Assembly (NCBI RefSeq): GCF_039652615.1
Contig: NZ_JBDJAC010000005.1
Coordinates: 1-64,000, forward strand
DNA length: 64,000 bases
Direction of reading: 5' to 3'
From: Fulvimarina sp039652615
GTDB taxonomy: Bacteria; Pseudomonadota; Alphaproteobacteria; Rhizobiales; Rhizobiaceae
Position 1 is the first letter of the stretch; every line of letters starts with the position of its first letter. The translations under genes were made by a program, and so were the position numbers. Under the pieces are notes generated by a model that was not told the origin of the DNA, searched no databases, and worked only from the letters and a program-made list of their open reading frames with translations. Below are positions 18,075 through 26,102 of the stretch, piece by piece.

Positions 18075-18953
18075 TCAGACGGTCACCGACCAGACGAAGC
18101 TCTCCGAAGCGCCGGGGTCGAGCGTCAGGATACCGGGCTTGTCGAAGATGTCGCCGTCCCAGCCCTCCGGGCTCGCCATGGAATACCAGGGCTCGATGCA
18201 GACGAAGGGCGCGCCACCGGGCTTCGACCAGATGCCGAGATCCTTGTAGCCATCCCAGGAGACCGTCAGCGCGCGGACCAGATTGCCGTCGGCCGAAATC
18301 GCTTCATAGGTGACCGAGCGGCTGTCGAGGCCCGGCATGACGAGAGCATCTTTCTCGAAGAGCGTCTCCGAAAGCGGCAGCACCGCGCCGTCGAATGGCA
18401 GCGGATGGGAATCGGTCAGAAGGCCGCCTTCGACGCCCCTCGCCTTTCCGGTCTCGCGGTGCTCGAAGATGATCCGGTGCTGGTCTTTCCGAACGCCGTC
18501 CGCCAGGGGCCAGGCAAACCCCGGATGGGCGCCGATGCCGCAAGCGATCGGCGTCTTGCCGGGATTGGTCACCTTCGTGCGAACCGACAAGGTCGTCCCG
18601 ATGGCTTCCACATGGACATCGAGGACGAACGGGAACGGATATCGCTTGCGCGTCTCATCATCGTCGGTGAGGCGCAGGGCAACGCTTCGCTCGTCCTCTT
18701 CGATCACCTCGAAGGCCATGTCGCGGGCGAAACCATGCTGGGTGAGCGGATAGGACTTTCCGTCGTGATTGAGGTGATCTCCCGTCAACCGTCCGACGAC
18801 GGGAAACAACAGCGGCGAGTGGCGTGGCCATTCGGGGCCGGCCTGCCAGAGCAGTTCATGCCCGTCCTTGTCCTTCAGGCTGCGGAGTTCCGCTCCAATG
18901 CGGCTGACGACGGCGGTGACGCCGTTGCTTGCGATTTCAAACGTCCGGCTCAC
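18075..18953 (-). CDS. Aldose 1-epimerase (mutarotase) family protein
   Basis: About 292 residues of the galactose mutarotase-like beta-sandwich fold. LLWQAGPEWPRHSPLLFPVVGRL, YPLTQHGFARD and GAHPGFAWPL are family blocks; the histidines there are expected to line the sugar site. The closest subfamily is the LacX/YeaD-like epimerases of uncertain substrate. The start is a GTG at 18953 with AAGGAG six bases upstream; an earlier in-frame ATG at 19049 lies inside the exporter gene. It follows that gene by 23 bases. Confidence 0.88.
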   Translation of the reverse strand: MSRTFEIASNGVTAVVSRIGAELRSLKDKDGHELLWQAGPEWPRHSPLLFPVVGRLTGDHLNHDGKSYPLTQHGFARDMAFEVIEEDERSVALRLTDDDETRKRYPFPFVLDVHVEAIGTTLSVRTKVTNPGKTPIACGIGAHPGFAWPLADGVRKDQHRIIFEHRETGKARGVEGGLLTDSHPLPFDGAVLPLSETLFEKDALVMPGLDSRSVTYEAISADGNLVRALTVSWDGYKDLGIWSKPGGAPFVCIEPWYSMASPEGWDGDIFDKPGILTLDPGASESFVWSVTV

Positions 18954-18976
18954 CGGGCTCTCCTTGTCAAGAATCG

Positions 18977-19594
18977 TCAACCGCCCGCAAGAAGTGCAAA
19001 GGCGATCATGAACATGATCAGTCCGATGAGGCCGTCCAGAACCCGCCAAGCCGCCGGTTTGACGAAAAGCGGGCGCAAGAGACGGGCACCGTATCCAAGC
19101 GAGAAGAAGAACACGAACGAACTTGTCACCGCGCCGAGACCGAAGAAGAACGCACGACCGTCGAATTGGCTCGCGATCGACCCCAATAAAATCACCGTGT
19201 CGAGATAGACATGCGGATTGAGGAAGGTGAAGGCGAGACAGGCGAGGATCGCCGTCCTGAGACTGGAAGTCGTCTCCCCCTCGGTCGCCATCCCCTCTTC
19301 ACCACCGCGATAAGCGGCCCAAATGCGTGTCGCCCCGTACCAGACGAGGAAGGCCGCGCCGAACCAGCGCATGTAGATCTCGACACTGGGCAGAATTTCG
19401 GAAACGGTGGTGAAGCTCGTGACGCCGAGGGTGATCAGAACCGCGTCCGAAAAGGCACAGGTCAACACGATCGGCAGCACATGCTCGCCTTTGAGGCCCT
19501 GGCGAAGGACGAACGCATTCTGCGACCCGATCGCGAGGATCAGGCTGAACGCCGTCATGAAACCTATAAGTGCGGCTGACAAACTGGGTAGCAA
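18977..19594 (-). CDS. LysE/ArgO-type amino-acid exporter
   Basis: 205-residue inner-membrane protein with about six membrane segments. LAIGSQNAFVLRQGLKGEH and FTFLNPHVYLDTVILLGS are hallmark blocks of the basic amino acid exporter branch (LysE/ArgO). The start is TTG at 19594, needed to complete the first membrane segment; no strong Shine-Dalgarno is seen. The LysR-type regulator usually divergent from such genes is absent, so control is unknown. Confidence 0.9.
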   Translation of the reverse strand: MLPSLSAALIGFMTAFSLILAIGSQNAFVLRQGLKGEHVLPIVLTCAFSDAVLITLGVTSFTTVSEILPSVEIYMRWFGAAFLVWYGATRIWAAYRGGEEGMATEGETTSSLRTAILACLAFTFLNPHVYLDTVILLGSIASQFDGRAFFFGLGAVTSSFVFFFSLGYGARLLRPLFVKPAAWRVLDGLIGLIMFMIAFALLAGG

Positions 19595-19833
19595 AACGTA
19601 GGATCCGCTGGAAGGAGACGTCTTTCAGGGGGCTTTTAGCCAGATGGTTGATCATCCGCTATCGCCGGGTCGCAGGATAAACCTTGACCGAGGCATAAAT
19701 GGATGGCCGGAAACATCATTTTCGCCTTATCAGAGCCGTCGTGTTCCTGTAATCATGTTCCCGCGCCCGCATCGCGGCGTTCCTGCCTGCAATCCCTAAC
19801 GATCTTCGCGCGAAAGGCACGCTTACTCGAATC

Positions 19834-20256
19834 ATGCCAAAACGCCGGAGACAGACCGCTGCCTTACCCTACCGACGGTCTCCCGACGGTGACCTCGAAG
19901 TGCTGCTCGTGACATCGCGCGATACCGGGCGCTGGGTGCTGCCGAAGGGCTGGCCGATGCCAGGCAAGCAGCTGCGCCGGGCAGCCGAGATCGAGGCCTA
20001 TGAGGAAGCAGGTGTCGTGGGCAAGACGACGAAGCGTCCGATCGGCACCTACGATTACGACAAGGTCATTAGCCGCAAAAAGCGCACGCCTTGCCGCGTC
20101 CACGTCTTTGCGATGCCCGTCGAGGACCTTCTCGACGAGTGGCCGGAACACGAACAGCGACGCCGCGAATGGTTCGCGTACAAGGATGCCGCGAAAAGCG
20201 TGGACGAGAAGGATCTGCGCTCGCTGTTGGGCAAGCTGGATAACGTCCTGGATTAG
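19834..20256 (+). CDS. NUDIX hydrolase
   Basis: 140-residue NUDIX-fold protein. The NUDIX box starts at PKGWPMPGKQ and ends AEIEAYEEAGV. The two glutamates of the EExG metal site are present, but the first Glu of the consensus is Lys (in GKQ) and the Arg before the helix Glu is Ile. The basic change at the first site may be usual for the subfamily; the Arg to Ile change looks less so. Substrate is unknown. The gene is convergent with glnE, with a palindromic repeat between them. Confidence 0.85.
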   Translation: MPKRRRQTAALPYRRSPDGDLEVLLVTSRDTGRWVLPKGWPMPGKQLRRAAEIEAYEEAGVVGKTTKRPIGTYDYDKVISRKKRTPCRVHVFAMPVEDLLDEWPEHEQRRREWFAYKDAAKSVDEKDLRSLLGKLDNVLD

Positions 20257-20336
20257 AGTACAGGGTGATAAGTCTGATGCTCTAAAACCGCCGGACGAAT
20301 GAATTGACCCGTTGGGCCAGTCCACGCCCGGCAAAC

Positions 20337-20403
20337 GGCTCAAACGCCGCTCGGGCTGCCGACGACCCATGAAACCGATGGTTTCAAAGGTCCGCCGGTA
20401 TAA
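20337..20403 (+). repeat. Intergenic palindromic repeat, family A, copy 2 (between convergent genes)
   Basis: The core is GAAACC-GAT-GGTTTC, flanked by AAGGTCCGCCGGTATAAG. It occupies most of the 158 bases between the 3' ends of the NUDIX gene and glnE. The position suggests a bidirectional terminator or transcript-end stabiliser for both genes. Confidence 0.7.
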
Positions 20404-20414
20404 GGTAGAAATCC

Positions 20415-23400
20415 TCAGGCCTCCGCGCTCTTCTCTCCATCGGCGTTTACGGCATCCGGATCGCCGACAAGCGCCACGAACCGTTCGCGAACGGATGCCG
20501 TGATCGCGTCGAGTGCCTCGGCGATCCCGGCCGCGCCCTCCACATCGAACTCCCGCGCAATGCGGTCGATCAGGCGCGACGGCAGGCCTTCGATCTCGTT
20601 CGTGCCGGCGGGGGCCAATCGCGCAAGCTGCGTGACGGAGGAAAGTTGCTGCTTGGCGCTGGCGAGCGAGATATCTCCGCTCCCGCCGTTCTCGCTCTCG
20701 AAATTCGCCAGGATATCCGCCGTCTCGCGCCCCGGAACGGCTGGTGTGCGGCCGCTCAGTTGCGCCCACTGTGCGATAAATTCGAGATCGACAAGACCAC
20801 CCGGCCGAAGCTTCAGGTCGAGCGGCCCGCGTGCAGGCTTGTCGCGGCCGATCCGCCCGCGCATGGCAACCACATCATGGCTCACCGCAGCCGGATCTGT
20901 CTCCCGCGAGAGAAGCTCGGCGATCATCTCCATGACGGCATCCTGCATCTCGCCGTCGCCGGCCAACGTGCGAGCCCTGGTCAACGCCATGCGCTCCCAC
21001 GTCCAGGCGTCCTTTTCCTGATATTTGCGGAAGGCGGCGAGACGCGTTGCGAGCGGGCCGGCATTGCCGGACGGGCGCAGGCGGAAATCCACCTCGTAGA
21101 GGGTGCCTTCACGCATGGGCGAGGTCAGCGCCGCAATGAGCCGCTGGGTCAGCCGGGTGAAATAGACCTGGATCGCAAGGGGCCGGTCACCATCGGAGGT
21201 CTCCGCGTCCTCGTCGTGATCGTAGAGCAGGATGAGATCGACATCGGAGGAGGCCGTCAACTCGCGGCTGCCGAGGCGGCCCATGCCAAGAAGCGCGATC
21301 CGCATGCCCGGCACGCGGCCATGGGCTCTGGAAAACTCCTCGACGACCGCGATCAGAAGCGCATTGAGAACGACGTCGGCAATGTTCGAAAAGGTGGGTC
21401 CGGCTTCGGCGAGATCGACGACGCCGGACAACATGCGCGCGCCAACGAGAAACCGCTGCTCGGAGGCGAAGATGCGCAGGCGCGCGAGAATGTCCTCATA
21501 GCCATCGGCATCTTCGAGAAAGCCGTCCAGTCTGGTCTTCATCAGGTCGCGATCGGGCACTTCGTCGAAGAAGGCCGGGTCGAGCAGCGCATCGAAGACA
21601 TGGGGCCGCTGGGCAAGCGTCGCGCTCATGGACGGAGCGGCCGTCAGGATGAGAAGCAACAGATCGAGCGTCTTCGGATTGGACGCGATCAGCGAAAAGA
21701 ACTGGATGCCGGACGGAAGACCCGCGAGGAAACTGTCGAAGGCTGCGACCGTGCCGTCCGGGTCTGGCGCGTCGGCGAAGGCTTTCAGGAGCGCCGGCAG
21801 GACATCGGAAAGACGCTCGCGGGCTTTCTCGGTCCGGGTCGCGCGGTAGCGTCCGTAATTCCACGAACGGACGACCCGCGCGACATCCTCCGGCCGGCTG
21901 AAACCCAGTGCCTTGACGGCGGCGAGACCCTCGGTGTCGGCCTCGTTGACGAGGAGGCGGAGGACGGCCTCCGGCTCGCCTTCCCCGTTCGCCTCGCGAG
22001 ACCGACCCTCGTTGAAGAGATCGTTGAACTGCTGATCGACGAAGCGGAGGGTGCCGAGCAGGTCATGCTCGAAATCCTCGACACGCTCGAAGCCGAGAAG
22101 CCCGGCGATGCCCGCGAGCCCCTCGTCATCCTCGGGCAATTCATGGGTCTGCTCGTCGTCCACCATCTGGATGACGTGCTCGATTCGACGCAAAAACCAG
22201 TAGGCATCGAGAAGCCGATCCCGCTCGTCGTCGGTCAACCATTCGAATTTCGCAAGAAGCGTCAGGGCCTCATCGGTGCGGCGGGTTCGGAGCGCCGGGC
22301 TTCGACCGCCCGCAATCAGCTGCTGGGTCTGGACGAAGAACTCCACTTCGCGGATGCCGCCCCTGCCGAGCTTCACATTGTGGCCTGGAATAGTGATCTC
22401 GCCGAAGCCGCGATGGCGGTCGATCCGTGTCTTCATGTCCTGAATGTCGGCGATCGCGGCAAAGTCGAGATACTTGCGCCACACGAACGGCGCGAGCTCG
22501 GAAAGAAAGGCCTCGCCCACCTTGAAATCACCCGCCACGGTCCGCGCCTTGATCATAGCGGCACGCTCCCAGTTTCGTCCCGAGCCCTCATAATAGGTCA
22601 TGCCCATGTCGGTGCTGATCGCGAGCGGCATTGCGCCGGGATCGGGGCGAAGGCGCAGATCGGTGCGGAAGACATAGCCGTCGCCGGTCCGCTCGTTGAG
22701 CAGGCGCACGAGGCGGCGGACGATCTTGGAGAAAGTGCCGACCGCTTCCATCGGATCGCTGGCGATTTCCAGATCGTCGTCGAAGAAGACGATCAGATCG
22801 ATGTCGCTGGAATAGTTGAGTTCGCGGGCGCCGAGCTTGCCCATGGCAAGGATAAAGATGCTCGATCCCTCTTCGGGCGTCTCGGGGTTCGGCAGCTTCA
22901 GCTTGCCGGCCTTGTGAGCCTCGCGCAGTCCAAAGCGCAGGGCCGCGCGGATCGAGCCTTCGGCAAGCTTCGAAAGCGCCTCGGTCGTCTCGGCGGGAGA
23001 GGCCGCGCCGAAGAGATCGCGCAGGGCAAGAAGCAGCGATGCCTCCCGCTTGATCTCGCGCAGTCGCTTCATGATGGCGCTTTCGGACATGTCCGGTTCG
23101 GGAAGCGTGCCAAGTTCGGCAATGAGCGTCTCGAAACGCTGGTTGGCGTCCTCACTCAGGAGGCGATCGAGGATCGCGGGCCGCCAGAGGATCGAGGACC
23201 GCAGATAGGGCGACAGGGCCATCACCGCGCGAAGTGTCTCGGCATCCTCTGTACCGGATGCGCAGAAGTCCGCCAGAGCGGCGGATCCGGCCGCACGGGC
23301 CGCGTCCTCAAGTTCGGCAAGCCAGTCGCGGCCATCATCTGCGGAGAGAAGAACTCTCGGTCTGAGATCACCACCGATCTTCAGGCTGTGAGAACCCGCA

Positions 23401-23423
23401 TTGTCAGGTGTCGCTGTCGTCAT
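20415..23423 (-). CDS. glnE: Bifunctional glutamine synthetase adenylyltransferase / adenylyl-removing enzyme
   Basis: About 1002 residues from the ATG at 23423 (family about 950). It controls glutamine synthetase by adding or phosphorolytically removing AMP, under PII control. Two nucleotidyltransferase cores are visible: GARELNYSSDIDLIVFFDDD in the N-terminal half (deadenylylase) and GSRELTASSDVDLILLYDHD in the C-terminal half (adenylylase), each with the paired Asp of the metal site. Its start overlaps the 3' end of the histidine kinase gene by 20 bases, so the four genes degP, regulator, kinase and glnE could be read together. Nitrogen control itself is not visible in the neighbourhood. 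Confidence 0.96.
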   Translation of the reverse strand: MTTATPDNAGSHSLKIGGDLRPRVLLSADDGRDWLAELEDAARAAGSAALADFCASGTEDAETLRAVMALSPYLRSSILWRPAILDRLLSEDANQRFETLIAELGTLPEPDMSESAIMKRLREIKREASLLLALRDLFGAASPAETTEALSKLAEGSIRAALRFGLREAHKAGKLKLPNPETPEEGSSIFILAMGKLGARELNYSSDIDLIVFFDDDLEIASDPMEAVGTFSKIVRRLVRLLNERTGDGYVFRTDLRLRPDPGAMPLAISTDMGMTYYEGSGRNWERAAMIKARTVAGDFKVGEAFLSELAPFVWRKYLDFAAIADIQDMKTRIDRHRGFGEITIPGHNVKLGRGGIREVEFFVQTQQLIAGGRSPALRTRRTDEALTLLAKFEWLTDDERDRLLDAYWFLRRIEHVIQMVDDEQTHELPEDDEGLAGIAGLLGFERVEDFEHDLLGTLRFVDQQFNDLFNEGRSREANGEGEPEAVLRLLVNEADTEGLAAVKALGFSRPEDVARVVRSWNYGRYRATRTEKARERLSDVLPALLKAFADAPDPDGTVAAFDSFLAGLPSGIQFFSLIASNPKTLDLLLLILTAAPSMSATLAQRPHVFDALLDPAFFDEVPDRDLMKTRLDGFLEDADGYEDILARLRIFASEQRFLVGARMLSGVVDLAEAGPTFSNIADVVLNALLIAVVEEFSRAHGRVPGMRIALLGMGRLGSRELTASSDVDLILLYDHDEDAETSDGDRPLAIQVYFTRLTQRLIAALTSPMREGTLYEVDFRLRPSGNAGPLATRLAAFRKYQEKDAWTWERMALTRARTLAGDGEMQDAVMEMIAELLSRETDPAAVSHDVVAMRGRIGRDKPARGPLDLKLRPGGLVDLEFIAQWAQLSGRTPAVPGRETADILANFESENGGSGDISLASAKQQLSSVTQLARLAPAGTNEIEGLPSRLIDRIAREFDVEGAAGIAEALDAITASVRERFVALVGDPDAVNADGEKSAEA

Positions 23424-24819
23424 GTCCCGCGCCGTCCTTGGCCTGTTTTGGCAGTTCAAGAACGACTTTAAGACCCGGAGCCGCATCCTCAAGCTTCAAA
23501 CGGCCACCATGAACGCCCGCGATCGCCTGGACGAGGGACAGACCAAGCCCGGAGCCCGGCATCGTGCGGCTCTCATCAAGCCGGTAGAAACGTTCGAGCA
23601 CGCGCGTGCGCTTGTCCTCGGGAATACCGGCACCGTTGTCGGACACGCAGATGCGCGCGGCGTCCTCCGCTTCCTCGATCGCGATCGTCACCGTCATCGT
23701 GCCGTCCGGAGAGCCGCCGTATTTGAGCGCGTTGTCGACGAGGTTGGAAATGCCCTGGGCGATGAGCTCGCGGCTCGCCTCGATCTCGACCGGCCCGCCG
23801 GATGTGAAATGCAGCTCGGCGCCCGCTTCCTCGGCGAGCGGTTCGTAGAGCTCTTTCACATCGCCGGCGATGGCATCGAGATCGAGCTTCGCCTTCTGGA
23901 TCGGATGGAACCCCGCCTCGACCCGCGAGATCATGAGGAGGGCGTCGAACGTGCGAATCATCTGGTCCGCATCGCCGATGATGCTGTCCAGATTGTCCTT
24001 CGTTTCCTCGGATTTCGCGGCGGCCTGCGCAGCCTCCGCCTTCGAGCGCAGGCGCGCCAGGGGTGTTTTCAGGTCGTGGGCGATGTTGTCGGACACCTGC
24101 CTGAGGCCCTGCTGGAGAACGGCGATGCGTGCGAGAAGAGCGTTAAGGTTTTCTGACAAACGATCGAACTCGTCGCCCGCCCCGACCACCGGCAGCCGCT
24201 CACCAAGATCACCGGCGAGAATTCGGCTCGAAGCCGCCGACATGTTATCGAGACGCATCAGGGCCCGGCGGCCGATGATGAACCAGGCGATGAGCGCCAA
24301 GACGCCCATTCCCGCAAGAGCGAGGATCAGCGCGGATCGAACGACCTCCTTGAAGCGGAGCGCATCGCTCTGGTCGCGCCCCACGAGAACGCGCATGCCG
24401 TTGGGCAGGGATACGACATCGGCGATCGCCCTGTGGTAGACGCCGGTATCGCCATAGCGCGAATAGCCGAACGCACCCGGCGTCGAACCGGCTTCATCGA
24501 GAACGCCGGCCTGGAGGCTCTCCACATTGCCGGCAATGATCCGCCCGGTGGCATCGGTTGCCAGATAAAGGCCCGCGCCCGGCTGGCGTGCCCGCCGGTC
24601 GATCGATCGCACCAGGCCGACAATGCCGGTCACGCGATAGATCTGCGCGAGTTCCGCCTTCTCCTCTTCGATCCCGGTGCGTGCCTGGGTCTCGATAATG
24701 TCGCTGGCGGTGTTGGTGACGTAGAAGACGAGGCCGGTGGCGCCGCACGCGAAGATCAGGAAATAAACGGCGGAAAGACGCACCGCCGTCATCTTCAGAA
24801 GGGCCTTGAGGCGTCGCAC
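23404..24819 (-). CDS. Two-component sensor histidine kinase
   Basis: About 471 residues. First membrane segment AVYFLIFACGATGLVFYV, periplasmic region of about 110 residues, second segment LILALAGMGVLALIAWFIIG, HAMP, then HisKA with DNIAHDLKTPLARLR and HATPase_c with NLVDNALKYGG (N box), DNGAGIP (G1) and GSGLGLSLV (G2). All kinase motifs are intact. The start could be GTG at 24819, 7 bases after the regulator stop, or ATG at 24792; neither has a strong ribosome-binding site. It pairs with the upstream regulator and lies downstream of degP, suggesting envelope sensing (inference). Confidence 0.92.
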   Translation of the reverse strand: MRRLKALLKMTAVRLSAVYFLIFACGATGLVFYVTNTASDIIETQARTGIEEEKAELAQIYRVTGIVGLVRSIDRRARQPGAGLYLATDATGRIIAGNVESLQAGVLDEAGSTPGAFGYSRYGDTGVYHRAIADVVSLPNGMRVLVGRDQSDALRFKEVVRSALILALAGMGVLALIAWFIIGRRALMRLDNMSAASSRILAGDLGERLPVVGAGDEFDRLSENLNALLARIAVLQQGLRQVSDNIAHDLKTPLARLRSKAEAAQAAAKSEETKDNLDSIIGDADQMIRTFDALLMISRVEAGFHPIQKAKLDLDAIAGDVKELYEPLAEEAGAELHFTSGGPVEIEASRELIAQGISNLVDNALKYGGSPDGTMTVTIAIEEAEDAARICVSDNGAGIPEDKRTRVLERFYRLDESRTMPGSGLGLSLVQAIAGVHGGRLKLEDAAPGLKVVLELPKQAKDGAGHDDSDT

Positions 24820-24826
24820 GATCGCG

Positions 24827-25504
24827 TCAGCCGCCGGCGCGCATGATGTAGCCGGAGCCACGGACGGTGTGGAGCAGCGGCCCGTCGAATTCGCGCTCGA
24901 TCTTCGAGCGCAGGCGCGAGATATGAACGTCGATCACATTGGTCTGCGGGTCGAAGTGATAGTCCCAGACATTTTCCAAAAGCATGGTGCGCGTGACGAC
25001 CTGACCGGCATGCTTCATCAGATATTCAAGCAGGCGGAACTCGCGCGGCTGGAGAATGATCGGTTTCCCGGCCCGGCGCACTTCATGGGACAGGCGATCG
25101 AGCTCGAGATCGCCAACCTGGTAGCTCGTCTCCACCTCGCCCGTCGCACGGCGCCGACCGAGCACTTCGGCACGGGCCAGGAGTTCCGACATTGCGTAGG
25201 GCTTGGTCAGATAGTCGTCGCCGCCGGCCTTCAGGCCTTCGACCCGGTCATCGACCTGACCGAGGGCGGAAAGGATGAGAGCCGGCGTATGGCTGCCGCT
25301 CTTGCGCAGATCGGCAATGACGGAGAGGCCGTCGCGCTTCGGCAGCATTCGATCGACGATGAGAAGATCGTATTCGCGTCCTTCGGCCATGTGGAGGCCT
25401 GTCTCGCCATCGCCCGCGTGGTCGGCGACATGGCCGGCCTCCTTCAGCGCTTTCGTCAGGTAGGAGGCCGTCTCCCGGTCGTCTTCGATGATCAAAATTC
25501 GCAT
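24827..25504 (-). CDS. OmpR/PhoB-family response regulator
   Basis: 225 residues. Receiver domain with acceptor Asp51 (LLIVDRMLPKRDG) and the conserved Lys in LTKPYAMSELLAR. The winged-helix DNA-binding domain runs from about residue 128 (LVLQPREFRLLEYLMKHAGQVVTR-like; the sequence has ILQPREFRLLEYLM). The ATG at 25504 is chosen because it begins MRILIIEDD; the frame stays open 49 codons further up. Partner of the adjacent kinase. The order degP, regulator, kinase, glnE is conserved in related genomes. Confidence 0.93.
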   Translation of the reverse strand: MRILIIEDDRETASYLTKALKEAGHVADHAGDGETGLHMAEGREYDLLIVDRMLPKRDGLSVIADLRKSGSHTPALILSALGQVDDRVEGLKAGGDDYLTKPYAMSELLARAEVLGRRRATGEVETSYQVGDLELDRLSHEVRRAGKPIILQPREFRLLEYLMKHAGQVVTRTMLLENVWDYHFDPQTNVIDVHISRLRSKIEREFDGPLLHTVRGSGYIMRAGG

Positions 25505-25726
25505 AGCGCCGCTGCTTCGTCCTGGTTCCCGCGTGTCGGAAACCGGCGGCTCCGCGTCATCGCGAAGCGCTTCAATCTGCCGTCCTATAGGATGATGTCC
25601 ATTCATAGAATTCCAACCCCGGATCGACCAGAGTTCCTTCCGGTTCGGCAAGCAGATGCCACGGGAGAGACCGGCCGATCCAGACGGCTTCTCGCATCAA
25701 AGCCCGCGCAGCGCGTCAGCGCCTTT

Positions 25727-25759
25727 GAAATCCGTCATCGCGAGGCGATTGAACGGATC
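25727..25759 (+). repeat. Intergenic repeat, family C, copy 2
   Basis: Matches 3488-3520 at 28 of 33 positions without gaps (TGAAATCCGTCATCGCGAGG in this copy). The stretch CGAGGCGATTGAACGGATC is the 3' part. Confidence 0.55.
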
Positions 25760-26035
25760 AGATATGAGGGGGCGGCGGCGCGCATACACGGAGCCTGGAG
25801 GCGTCACGCGCAGCCGCCCGCGCTTCGAAAACAGGAGACAGGATACGCTAGCGAGTCTCCAAGCCCCTTCGAAGCGCTAACGGTTCGAACGTCTAAGGCC
25901 GCGCTGTGCCCTGGGGATGCAGCGATCGAACCGAAACGGAGTGCGAACGTCGGGAGGGGACCCGGCGTTCGCGTTTCGCGCGGAGAGGGGAAACACGCGC
26001 GAGATGGGAGGGGCTTGAATGCCGCTCTATCCGTT

Positions 26036-26075
26036 GGCGGACCTTCGACAACGTGTTGTCGAAGGTCCGCCGGTC
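26036..26075. repeat. Near-perfect 36-bp palindrome, related to repeat family A
   Basis: Two perfect 17-base arms (GGCGGACCTTCGACAAC and its complement) are separated by only 2 bases, at 26036-26071. The right arm continues into AAGGTCCGCCGGT, 13 bases identical to the copy at 20337-20403. It lies about 30 bases beyond the degP stop. No T tract follows on either strand, so it is not a classical terminator. Confidence 0.7.
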
Positions 26076-26077
26076 TC

Positions 26078-26099
26078 AGGCCCGATCGCCGGGCCTTTC
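26078..26099 (-). terminator. Possible terminator of degP
   Basis: Inverted repeat AGGCCCG / CGGGCCT directly after the degP stop, followed on the minus strand by the larger palindrome. The T tract is missing on the minus strand. Confidence 0.35.
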
Positions 26100-26102
26100 G
26101 CC

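Larger units (their letters stand above)
25505..26102. other. Intergenic region of about 600 bp with repeats, between degP and the response regulator
   Basis: No gene is supported. It holds a family C repeat (25727-25759), a long hairpin related to family A (26036-26075) and a small hairpin just after the degP stop (26078-26099). A possible degenerate third C-like motif (CGTCATCGCGAAGCGCTTCA, from 25558) lies just upstream of the regulator start. The regulator promoter must lie here if it is not read from degP. Confidence 0.6.

Noticed and set aside
20646..23471. A 941-codon open frame opposite glnE
   Set aside because: glnE is complete and conserved on the other strand; the antisense product is Arg/Glu/Gly-rich without motifs.
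25555..25585. Possible third family C copy before the regulator gene
   Set aside because: About 15 contiguous matching bases only; too short to call a repeat.
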